A stretch of DNA of 7,623 nucleotides from G020348385 sp964580235. Its GTDB lineage: Bacteria > Acidobacteriota > Aminicenantia > Aminicenantales > Aminicenantaceae. The notes beneath the pieces were generated by a model. That model worked only from the letters and a program-made list of their open reading frames with translations, was not told where the DNA came from and ran no database searches. Location: the NCBI GenBank assembly GCA_964580235.1, contig CAZOJY010000142.1:1-7623 (forward strand). Reading direction: 5' to 3'. The position numbers and the translations under genes were made by a program. Below, piece after piece: positions 1-6,301 of this stretch. Every line of letters begins with the position of its first letter. Position 1 is the stretch's first letter.

Positions 1-677
1 AGACTGACTTTGTTGAACAGGGCAAAAATCGCTCCAAGGGGACAGGTTGTCCGGCAGAAGGCGCGTTTGCTCATGATCATCCAGCCGACAAAAAAGACGA
101 GCACCCCCACCTTCCAGGAGAACAGCAGGCCGAGCTGACCCCGGATGTCCGCGCTGATGGCTGCCAGCGAAAGGCCGGCTTCAAGCGTGCCGGCCGGGCA
201 GATCCATTTGCAGAACCACGTCTGCCCGAGGCCGAACTCATCCATGATCAATAAAGGGAGAAGAAAAACGAATACGGCAAGGACGACATATTTCATGTAT
301 GTCAAAAATTTTGGGATGGGAAGCTTCGGCGTCTTGATTTTATACATCATTTCCTGAAACAGCCCAAAGGGGCAGAGCCAACCACAGGGCAGCCGGCCCA
401 CCAGGCTCCCCACCGCGCCAAGAAAACCTATCACATAAAGCCCAAATTGGTACTGAGCGATCGATATCTTGAATTTTGATGTCGCGCAAAAGTTTTGAAT
501 TGTACCGATCGGGCAGGCCCCTAAGGCCGAAGGACAAGAGTAACAGTTGAGCACCGGAACACAGATTCCTTTGATGTTTCCCTGAAAGATCTCCCCCTTG
601 AACCAGGCAGGAATGTAGGCGTTGATGCTCAGAGTGGAGAGGAACTGGAACCAGCGGCGCTTTTTGATCAAACTCAT
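1..677 (-). CDS. NapH/MauN-type membrane 4Fe-4S binding protein (3' end beyond window)
   Basis: Translating the minus strand from the ATG at 677 gives 225 open residues to the left edge with no stop, so the C-terminus is missing. The visible part resembles NapH/CcoG-type polytopic iron-sulfur proteins that pass electrons across the cytoplasmic membrane. Cys-rich segments are C39, C45-x2-C48-x6-C55 and C64, then CGWLCPFG (C98, C102), CKWICPAG (C156, C160) and CRTTCPLGAI (C208, C212); the repeated CxxxCP pattern is the family hallmark. Hydrophobic segments near residues 76-95, 128-146 and 186-203 are probable membrane helices. The start is set by AGGA about 6 nt upstream and by the ATGA overlap with the CxxC mini-protein gene, which implies translational coupling. 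The electron donor and acceptor are unknown; the adjacent thioredoxin suggests a thiol-reduction role, which is inference. Confidence 0.85.
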   Translation of the reverse strand, partial: MSLIKKRRWFQFLSTLSINAYIPAWFKGEIFQGNIKGICVPVLNCYSCPSALGACPIGTIQNFCATSKFKISIAQYQFGLYVIGFLGAVGSLVGRLPCGWLCPFGLFQEMMYKIKTPKLPIPKFLTYMKYVVLAVFVFLLPLLIMDEFGLGQTWFCKWICPAGTLEAGLSLAAISADIRGQLGLLFSWKVGVLVFFVGWMIMSKRAFCRTTCPLGAIFALFNKVS

Positions 678-811
678 CCGATTCCTATGCAGCTCAGACA
701 AATGGAGATAGCCTTCTCAAGAACAGAGGAATATTCTTCGAGGCTGAGCCCCACGATCATCAGAATGACAAACAAGGCAAACAAAAAGAAAGGCAATTTC
801 CGCCTTTTCAT
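674..811 (-). CDS. CD1871A-like membrane mini-protein with C-terminal CxxC (45 aa)
   Basis: This 45-residue gene is too short for many gene finders. It begins at an ATG sharing one base with the thioredoxin stop (TGATG) and ends in a TGA overlapping the next ATG (ATGA). AAGGAG at 820-825 gives a well-spaced ribosome site. The protein has a basic start (MKRRK), one hydrophobic segment at residues 6-22, and a tail LEKAISICLSCIGIG with the CxxC at C38 and C41. The tail and size match what I recall of the small Clostridioides 'CD1871A family CXXC motif-containing' proteins. It is probably a single-span membrane protein with the thiols at the membrane surface. The sandwich between a thioredoxin and an iron-sulfur membrane protein suggests it relays reducing equivalents or assists the membrane protein. 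No biochemical function for this family is known to me. Confidence 0.85.
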   Translation of the reverse strand: MKRRKLPFFLFALFVILMIVGLSLEEYSSVLEKAISICLSCIGIG

Positions 812-1425
812 CAGAGTTTCTCCTTAGCCAGATCGTTGATGGCGTTTTCGATATCCTCGATATCTTTTTCCTTGAAACCTGTGTGGGCGTGCTGGATGAT
901 GCCTTTGGAATCGATCAGGTAAACGACGGGGATGGCCTGCACTTTGTATCGGGATTTCATGTCCCTTGCCGTTCGGATCAATTCATCCTCACCTTTGGTC
1001 GGATCGGCCAGCATCGGATAGGTGAAGTCCAGCTTATTGAAGAAGGGTTTGACGATCTTGTTGCCTTTGGCGTCGATGGAAATGCCAAGCAGCATAAGTC
1101 CACCTGAATCCTCTCCTTCCCCCGCTTTGTACTTGTCGTAGAGTTTCTGCATGTGGGGCATAGCATGCCGGCAGGGCACACACCATGTGGCCCAGAAGTC
1201 GAGGAGCACAGCATCAGGATGGAGCACTTTTTCCTCGCCGCCGGTCATCGGTGCGATCTTAACCGTCAGTTTACCGTCCTCGAGCATTACGGAGTAGATG
1301 TCGTCATGGTTAGAAACCAGAGAAAACGGCAGAAATTTGTCCCCCTTCTTAAGGATGGCTCCGTTCGCCAGGCTTGTACAGAGAAAAAAGACTGCCAGGA
1401 CAGCCACTTTTTTTGTATGTTTCAT
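811..1425 (-). CDS. Secreted TlpA/ResA-like thioredoxin-fold protein
   Basis: This 204-residue protein has a Sec-type signal (basic MKHTKK, hydrophobic core to about residue 20, probable cleavage near ANG-A at 21-23). A thioredoxin fold follows: FWATWCVPC with the active-site CxxC at C82 and C85, and a cis-proline at P166 in AIPVVYLID. The catalytic motif and the central GISID segment are typical of TlpA/ResA/AhpC-TSA-type periplasmic thiol oxidoreductases, which reduce or isomerise protein disulfides outside the cytoplasm. The start is supported by AAGGA at 1433-1437, 7 nt upstream, and by the signal peptide. It is the first gene of a three-gene operon with overlapping junctions, so it is likely made together with the CxxC mini-protein and the NapH-like protein. 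The region between signal and CxxC (residues 24-75) is longer than a minimal thioredoxin. Its client is unknown. Confidence 0.93.
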   Translation of the reverse strand: MKHTKKVAVLAVFFLCTSLANGAILKKGDKFLPFSLVSNHDDIYSVMLEDGKLTVKIAPMTGGEEKVLHPDAVLLDFWATWCVPCRHAMPHMQKLYDKYKAGEGEDSGGLMLLGISIDAKGNKIVKPFFNKLDFTYPMLADPTKGEDELIRTARDMKSRYKVQAIPVVYLIDSKGIIQHAHTGFKEKDIEDIENAINDLAKEKL

Positions 1426-1455
1426 CTCTTTGTCCTTGTTTGAGGATAATCCATC

Positions 1456-1484
1456 ATTTACGCAAGTTTTCGAGCGATTGTCAA
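1456..1484 (-). promoter_or_regulatory. Candidate sigma70-type promoter of the redox operon
   Basis: On the minus strand a perfect -35 hexamer TTGACA (1479-1484) is followed after 17 bp by GTAAAT (1456-1461), a weak -10 with an upstream TG. It would place the transcript start about 20-25 nt before the thioredoxin ATG at 1425. The -35 and spacing are good and the -10 is poor, so this is a candidate only. Confidence 0.45.
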
Positions 1485-1548
1485 GTGGAGGAGCGAGCTT
1501 GAGTCATGATGGGATATTTGACTGTTGATTGCAAAAGTTCGTTTTTTA

Positions 1549-1580
1549 GGTGAACACATAACCAGGTACCGAATTATTAT
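1549..1580. repeat. Degenerate fragment related to the GGGGACAGG repeats
   Basis: The minus-strand reading contains AATTCGGTACCTG, identical to 13 bases of the repeat at 6302-6407. Next to it lies GGTTATGTGTTCACC, which matches 13 of 15 bases of the inner arm (GGATATGTTTTCACC) of the repeat at 5413-5508. The GGGGACAG core itself is missing. It may be a decayed or recombined copy lying just upstream of the first M14 gene. TATTAT at 1575-1580 could act as a plus-strand -10, but no convincing -35 is seen. Confidence 0.4.
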
Positions 1581-1638
1581 TGCTTTATGGTGGGGGATTT
1601 GGGACAATAGCATTTCATTTTTTAAAAGTGAGGTGCAA

Positions 1639-3666
1639 ATGTCCTACACAAAGCGCTTTGTCTTTATTTCCTTTTTATTGGCTATATTGAGCACCGGAAT
1701 TATGGCAGCCGAATTGACCTTTGACCGGTACCACACGCCGGCTGCGATCGATACCGCACTCATGGATTTTGCCCGGGCCAATCCGGCCTCAGCCAAACTC
1801 CACACGCTGGCCCGAAGCGCCGGCGGCCGCGATGTCCTGATGCTCGAGATTGGCCCGGACGTCCAAAACGCCAAAAAACTCAACCCGGCTGTGCTGGTCG
1901 TCGCCAACATGGAGGGAACCGTCCCTTTATCGAGCGAGGCGGCCCTTTACCTCATCAAGCTCATCCTGTCCAAACCCGATGTCCACAAGGACCTGACCTG
2001 GTACATTCTCCCCACCGGCAATCCCGACGCCGCCATCGGCTACTTCCAAAAGCCGCTCAGGCTGGACCCCCGCAACGCCACCCCCTTCAACGACGACCGG
2101 GACGACCAGACCGACGAGGACGGCCCGGATGATCTGGACGGAAACGGCATTATCACCGCCATGCGGATCAAAGATCCTGAAGGCCAGTGGATGCCCCTTC
2201 CCGGCGAACCCCGCCTGATGAAGCGGGCCGACTGGTCAAAAGGCGAAAAAGGTATATACAAACTCTACACCGAAGGCCTCGACAACGATACCGACGGCTC
2301 CTACAACGAAGACGGCCCAGGCGGCATCGACATCGGGATCACATTTCCCCATCTGTTCAAGCATTTCACGTCAACCACCGGCCGGTGGCCCGGCGCAGAA
2401 AGGGAGAGCTTCTCTCTGATCAAGTTTGCCGCCGACCACCGGGAGATCGGAATGGCCTTTGTTTTCGGGAGCGCCAACTTTTGCCTGAATCCTCCCAGGG
2501 GCGGCCGCCGCGGCGAGGCAGACCTGACCAAACTCAAGATTCCCAAGCGGTTCGCCTCTTTCATGGGCGCCGACCCGAACAAAACTTACACCATGGAGGA
2601 GGTCATCGAGATGGTCAAACCCATCGTCCCGCCCGGAATGGAAGTGGACGAGTCCATGATCGCCAGCTTCCTCGGCCTGGGAGCCGTGGTCAACCCCATT
2701 CCTGACGACCTGAAATTTTACAAGGAGCTTTCGGATAAATACAAGGAATTCCTCAAAACAAACAAAATCGATACCGAACGCCTGAAACCCGCCCCCGACA
2801 AGGACGGCTCCTTCGAGCTTTGGGCCTACTACCATCTGGGTCTTCCATCCTTTGCCATGGATTTCTGGACACTTCCCAAGGTCAAAGAAGAAAAAAAGGA
2901 AGGTGAAGAGATCACGCCCGAAAAACTTGAAAAGATGTCAAACGAAGATTTTATCGCCCTCGGAGAGGAAAAGATCGACGCCTTCCTGAAATCGTCGGGA
3001 GCCCCGGCGAATTTTAAGGCCAAGATGGTGATCGATGCCCTCAAAGGCGGCCAGATGACCACCAAACGGATGGCCGAGATGATGAAACAAATGCCCAAAC
3101 CCAAGAGCAAGGAGGGGGCCGACCCCAAGGACAAAGCCCTGCTCGCCTTCAGCGACAAGGCCCTGGGCGGCAGGGGATTCGTCGACTGGACACCCTTCCA
3201 GCACCCCACGCTGGGAGAGGTCGAAATCGGCGGGGAGGTTCCGTTTGCAGCCAACACCCCGCCCGCCGGAAAGATCGAAAGCCTCCTCAAAGGGCAGGTG
3301 CCCTGGGTGTTCGAGTTGAGCCAGAAAATGGCGCGGATCAAAATCGGCAAGACCGAGGTCAAATCCCTGGGAAAAAGCGTTTATCAGGTCAAAGTCTGGG
3401 TGGAAAACACCGGGTATTTGCCCTACCCCACGGCCATGGGGAAGCGCAATAAGCGCATCCTGCCCGTCATCGTGACTCTCGAGGGAGAGGACTTCAAGAT
3501 CGTCGACGGTAAGAAGAGGAGCCTTATCCAATCTATCGCAGGCAGCCAGGCTTCGTCTGTGACCTGGGTCATCCATGCTGAAAAGCCGACAAAACTGACT
3601 GTCAAAGTCCATACGGAGATGGCGTGGTCGGATGCTGCATCCATTGCCCTAGGAGGTTCCCAATGA
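1639..3666 (+). CDS. Secreted M14 carboxypeptidase-like protein, predicted catalytically inactive
   Basis: This 675-residue protein starts at the ATG at 1639, preceded by GAGG and followed by a good signal peptide (MSYTKRF, hydrophobic core, cleavage near IMAA at 21-24). An upstream in-frame ATG at 1525 would bury that signal and is rejected. The M14 zinc-peptidase frame is recognisable (NPD at 128-130, GSFELWAYYHLGLPSFA at 390-406) and the protein aligns in order with the next gene. The catalytic positions are lost: HGNE becomes MEGT (91-94), DPNRN becomes DIGIT (231-235), the second zinc His region SFHNSGG becomes VFGSANF (275-281), and the expected catalytic Glu is Asp408. Acidic stretches at 151-169 and 215-225 (DNDTDGSYNED) resemble calcium loops. 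A Lys/Glu/Met-rich insert spans about 412-500 and a beta-type C-terminal domain follows from about 515. It is likely a secreted pseudo-peptidase that binds or regulates; substrate unknown. Confidence 0.9.
   Translation: MSYTKRFVFISFLLAILSTGIMAAELTFDRYHTPAAIDTALMDFARANPASAKLHTLARSAGGRDVLMLEIGPDVQNAKKLNPAVLVVANMEGTVPLSSEAALYLIKLILSKPDVHKDLTWYILPTGNPDAAIGYFQKPLRLDPRNATPFNDDRDDQTDEDGPDDLDGNGIITAMRIKDPEGQWMPLPGEPRLMKRADWSKGEKGIYKLYTEGLDNDTDGSYNEDGPGGIDIGITFPHLFKHFTSTTGRWPGAERESFSLIKFAADHREIGMAFVFGSANFCLNPPRGGRRGEADLTKLKIPKRFASFMGADPNKTYTMEEVIEMVKPIVPPGMEVDESMIASFLGLGAVVNPIPDDLKFYKELSDKYKEFLKTNKIDTERLKPAPDKDGSFELWAYYHLGLPSFAMDFWTLPKVKEEKKEGEEITPEKLEKMSNEDFIALGEEKIDAFLKSSGAPANFKAKMVIDALKGGQMTTKRMAEMMKQMPKPKSKEGADPKDKALLAFSDKALGGRGFVDWTPFQHPTLGEVEIGGEVPFAANTPPAGKIESLLKGQVPWVFELSQKMARIKIGKTEVKSLGKSVYQVKVWVENTGYLPYPTAMGKRNKRILPVIVTLEGEDFKIVDGKKRSLIQSIAGSQASSVTWVIHAEKPTKLTVKVHTEMAWSDAASIALGGSQ
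3651..3657 (+). promoter_or_regulatory. Strong Shine-Dalgarno deciding the start of the second M14 gene
   Basis: AGGAGGT lies 5 nt before the ATG at 3663, inside the last codons of the preceding gene. It favours 3663 over an upstream in-frame ATG at 3624, which lacks such a site and would add 13 residues ahead of the signal peptide. Confidence 0.85.
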
Positions 3667-5447
3667 AAAAAACGATCCTGTTATCCGTTTTGATATTTTT
3701 GGTTTTGATACACATGATGCCGGCCAATACCAAGCTAACGGTGCCGCTGCGGTTCGACCATTACTACCCGCTGGATAAGGTGTATGAAGCACTCAAGGCC
3801 CTGAATGGGACTTATCCGGATTTGACGACCCTTGAGGTTACCGGAAAGACAGAGGAGGGGAGGCCCATCTACGTGATGACCCTCAACAATCCCAAAACCG
3901 GGAAAGCCCTGGACAAACCCGGGATCTGGGTGGACGGCAACATCCACGGCAACGAAATCCAGGGCGGCGAGATCTGCCTGTACACGATGGATTACCTGCT
4001 GGGAAATTACGGCAAAAATAAGGAAATCACCGAGCTGCTGGACAAAAAGTGTTTTTATTTCTGCCCGGTGGTCAATCCCGACGGGCGGTACCATTTCTTT
4101 GCCGATGCCAATGATCCCAATTCCAACCGGGGGCTCCGCATTCCCCGGGATGACGACCGGGACGGCCTTTATGACGAAGATTTTCCCGATGATTTAGACG
4201 GCGATGGGAACATCACAAGGATGCGGAAGCGTGATCCCTTCGGGCAGTACAAGACCAATCCCGATGATCCGCGTTTGATGGTGCGGGTCAAACCCGGTGA
4301 GAAGGGCGAGTGGACCATCCTTGGCAGCGAAGGCATCGACAACGATGGCGACGGAAGAGTCAACGAGGATTCCGAAGGGTATGTGGATCCCAACCGCAAC
4401 TGGGGGTTCGACTGGGCTCCGGAATATGTCCAGGGGGGCGCCGGTGAGTATCCGTTTTCGGCTGTGGGATTAAAGGCCCTGGGGGAATGGGTTATGCAGC
4501 GGACCAATATCTGTATGGTGTGGTCGTTCCACAACTCGGGAGGGATGAACCTGAGAGGGCCCGCCAGGAAGGGTTTGGGCGAGTATCCCCAACAGGATGT
4601 CGCCGTGTATGACTATCTGGGGGCGCAGTCCGAGAGGATCCTTCCGGGATACCGGTATTTGGTCAGCTGGAAGGACCTTTACACGACGTACGGCGATTCG
4701 TGTGAGTTTTTGACCCAGATGATGGGCGCCTATGGATATGTCGGGGAGGTTTTCCAGGTGCAGACCGAGACCTTCCGTTCACAGAAGGAAAAGCAGTCTG
4801 GTGCACGGCCAGAGGGGGGAAGTGACATCATGGCCATGATGGGGGGCCGTTCGACTGAGCTGGAACGGCTGCGGTTCTCAGACAACCTGACGCAGGGTGA
4901 CCTTTACAAGCCGTGGGCCCCTTACAAGCACCCGACCTACGGGGATATCGAGATCGGCGGCTGGGTCAAGATGAGCACGCGGATATCGGCCCCTTTTATG
5001 CTGATCGACCTGGTCCACCGCAATGCCATGGCCGTGTTGTTTACGGCCAAGCAAACCCCGGAAGTCAGCCTGGATGTGACAGAAGTGAAGGAAGTAGGGA
5101 AGGGGCTTTACCGGGTGAGGACGCGGCTTTCGAACAGAAAGGCCATCCCGAGCATGAGTTATCTGGCCCAGAAGGTCAAGCTCTATCCCAAGGACATGTT
5201 GAAGGTGTCTGGAGCAAAGGCCAAGGTTGTGGCCGGCGGATTGCTGACCAATGCCTACATGGACTTGGTCACCTACAAGAAGCACCGGCCCGAGCTGCAG
5301 TTTTTGGTGGTGCCCGGATTCGGCAAAGTGGAGCATCAGTTCCTCATCGAAGGAAAGGGGGACGTAACCGTCAGCTACGAATCCCGCCACGCCGGCAATC
5401 TCTCCCAAACCATTAATTTGGGGACAGGATATGTTTTCACCAATTAA
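3663..5447 (+). CDS. Secreted M14-family zinc carboxypeptidase, active site intact
   Basis: This 594-residue exported peptidase starts at 3663 (ATGA overlap with the previous stop, AGGAGGT upstream). Its signal is MKKTILLSVLIF with cleavage near residue 21. The M14 catalytic set is present: zinc ligands H95 and E98 in NIHGNE, NPDG at 138-141, the substrate-carboxylate N/R in DPNRN (242-246), the third zinc ligand H290 in WSFHNSGG, and a candidate catalytic Glu at E362 (GYVGEVF). M14 enzymes remove C-terminal residues or cleave peptides or amides using one zinc. Aspartate-rich segments DDDRDGLYDEDFPDDLDGDG (163-182) and DNDGDGRVNED (227-237) look like calcium loops inserted in the catalytic domain, as in the upstream partner. 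A C-terminal domain begins near HPTYGDIEIGG (423-433). The last residues, LGTGYVFTN, and the stop come from an intergenic palindromic repeat. Specificity cannot be read from the sequence. Confidence 0.93.
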   Translation: MKKTILLSVLIFLVLIHMMPANTKLTVPLRFDHYYPLDKVYEALKALNGTYPDLTTLEVTGKTEEGRPIYVMTLNNPKTGKALDKPGIWVDGNIHGNEIQGGEICLYTMDYLLGNYGKNKEITELLDKKCFYFCPVVNPDGRYHFFADANDPNSNRGLRIPRDDDRDGLYDEDFPDDLDGDGNITRMRKRDPFGQYKTNPDDPRLMVRVKPGEKGEWTILGSEGIDNDGDGRVNEDSEGYVDPNRNWGFDWAPEYVQGGAGEYPFSAVGLKALGEWVMQRTNICMVWSFHNSGGMNLRGPARKGLGEYPQQDVAVYDYLGAQSERILPGYRYLVSWKDLYTTYGDSCEFLTQMMGAYGYVGEVFQVQTETFRSQKEKQSGARPEGGSDIMAMMGGRSTELERLRFSDNLTQGDLYKPWAPYKHPTYGDIEIGGWVKMSTRISAPFMLIDLVHRNAMAVLFTAKQTPEVSLDVTEVKEVGKGLYRVRTRLSNRKAIPSMSYLAQKVKLYPKDMLKVSGAKAKVVAGGLLTNAYMDLVTYKKHRPELQFLVVPGFGKVEHQFLIEGKGDVTVSYESRHAGNLSQTINLGTGYVFTN

Positions 5448-5508
5448 TGGATTTAAAAATACGAAGGAATGTGATAAATTGGTGAAAACATATCCTGTCC
5501 CCAATTAA
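5413..5508. repeat. Palindromic REP-like element with 28-bp perfect arms
   Basis: Arms at 5418-5445 and 5477-5504 are perfect reverse complements (28 bp) around a 31-nt centre, and both outer ends read TTAATT(T)GGGGACAGG inwards. RNA from this stretch would form a long hairpin between the second M14 gene and the DUF4412-like gene, so it may stabilise mRNA or attenuate read-through; there is no immediate U-run typical of an intrinsic terminator. The left arm is coding: it encodes the last nine residues and stop of the M14 protein. The GGGGACAGG end is shared with the element at 6302-6407, suggesting a dispersed family, possibly mobilised by a RAYT-type transposase. No such transposase is in this window. 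Confidence 0.88.
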
Positions 5509-5510
5509 AA

Positions 5511-5516
5511 AGGAGG
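5511..5516 (+). promoter_or_regulatory. Shine-Dalgarno of the DUF4412-like gene, abutting the hairpin
   Basis: AGGAGG lies 9 nt before the ATG at 5526 and only 2 nt beyond the right end of the palindromic element. A nearer ATG at 5518 is followed by a stop two codons later and is rejected. A very stable stem directly upstream could affect translation of this gene. Confidence 0.8.
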
Positions 5517-5525
5517 AATGAGCAA

Positions 5526-6290
5526 ATGAGATTTAAAAAAAGTCTGAGGGCATTCGGATTATTTTTTGTCTTAACATGCGTGATCGTGCCCCTCGCTGTA
5601 CAGGCGGACGTTTACATCAAGCAGAAAAATCACACGGACGGTTTCTCAGTTATGGGTCAGAGTCAGCCGGCCAAAGACGATATGTTCGTGACCTGGATGG
5701 GCCAAGACAGAGCCCGCCTCGACTCCGGCAAAGACACATCGATAATCATCCGCCTGGACAAAAAAATGATGTACATGGTCAACCATGCTGAAATGAAGTA
5801 CACGGAAATGCCCATCGGTGGGAAAGAAGATATTTTTTCACATGCCATGGCCGGTGCCGGCCTATCCAGCGATGAAAAAGCCGAAGCCCAGAAAATGATG
5901 AAGGGATTTTCCCAGATGATGAAGCCCAACGTTTCTGTGACCGAAACGGGGGAAACGCAAAAAATCAAGAACTGGAACTGCAAGAAATTCCTGATGAAAA
6001 TGAGCATGATGGGCACGACCACCACCTCGGAGATGTGGACAACAGAAGACATCAAGATCGACTACGAGCTCTACCGCGACCTCACATTCTCCATCATGGG
6101 CCAAGTCCCTGGGATTGAAGATATGATGAAGGAAATGAAAAAAGCTAAGGGTATTGTTGTGATGTCGACATCCAGCATTTCCATGATGGGAACGAATGTC
6201 AAATCCTCACAGGAGCTTTTAGAAGCATCGCAGAAATCAGCTCCAGGCGGAACATACGAGGTCCCTTCCGGCTATAAAAAAGAAAAGTGA
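5526..6290 (+). CDS. Secreted DUF4412-like methionine-rich protein
   Basis: This 254-residue protein has a clear Sec signal (MRFKKSLR, hydrophobic core 10-24, cleavage after VQA at 25-27). The mature part resembles DUF4412 / LolA-fold-like envelope proteins: an early strand pattern (DVYIKQKNHTDGF), a middle LDKKMMYMVNHAEMKYTEMP (78-96), a Lys/Cys segment WNCKKFLMKM (150-159), WTTEDI (171-176) and a terminal EVPSGYKK (245-252). Methionine is unusually common, in MM and MMK clusters at 80-84, 124-132, 158-162 and 200-204. There is one cysteine after the signal (C152), so no internal disulfide. It follows the M14 pair on the same strand 78 bp downstream, separated by the palindromic repeat, and may be co-transcribed with them. 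DUF4412 has no assigned biochemical role; a lipid- or lipoprotein-binding fold is inference. Confidence 0.8.
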   Translation: MRFKKSLRAFGLFFVLTCVIVPLAVQADVYIKQKNHTDGFSVMGQSQPAKDDMFVTWMGQDRARLDSGKDTSIIIRLDKKMMYMVNHAEMKYTEMPIGGKEDIFSHAMAGAGLSSDEKAEAQKMMKGFSQMMKPNVSVTETGETQKIKNWNCKKFLMKMSMMGTTTTSEMWTTEDIKIDYELYRDLTFSIMGQVPGIEDMMKEMKKAKGIVVMSTSSISMMGTNVKSSQELLEASQKSAPGGTYEVPSGYKKEK

Positions 6291-6301
6291 TAAATCAGCT
6301 C

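Noticed and set aside
38..46. GGGGACAGG near the left edge, like the repeat core
   Set aside because: It falls within the CRTTCPLGAI codons of the iron-sulfur protein and has no flanking repeat similarity, so it is coding coincidence.
145..537. Short open frames on both strands in the first 540 bases
   Set aside because: They are out of frame with the continuous NapH-like reading frame on the minus strand, which carries the conserved cysteine motifs.
1525..1638. In-frame upstream extension of the first M14 gene (38 residues from ATG 1525)
   Set aside because: It has no good ribosome site, runs through a repeat-like stretch, and would place a hydrophobic/basic leader before an otherwise perfect signal peptide at 1639.
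2371..3612. Long open frames on the minus strand opposite the first M14 gene
   Set aside because: No family motifs and no ribosome sites; they are antisense shadows of a GC-rich gene.
3624..3662. In-frame upstream start of the second M14 gene
   Set aside because: AGGAGGT at 3651-3657 and the signal peptide point to 3663; the longer form would put 13 unrelated residues ahead of the signal.
4878..5504. 208-residue minus-strand open frame opposite the second M14 gene
   Set aside because: Its start lies in the right arm of the palindrome (hence GTGYVFTN) and the rest is antisense to conserved peptidase sequence.
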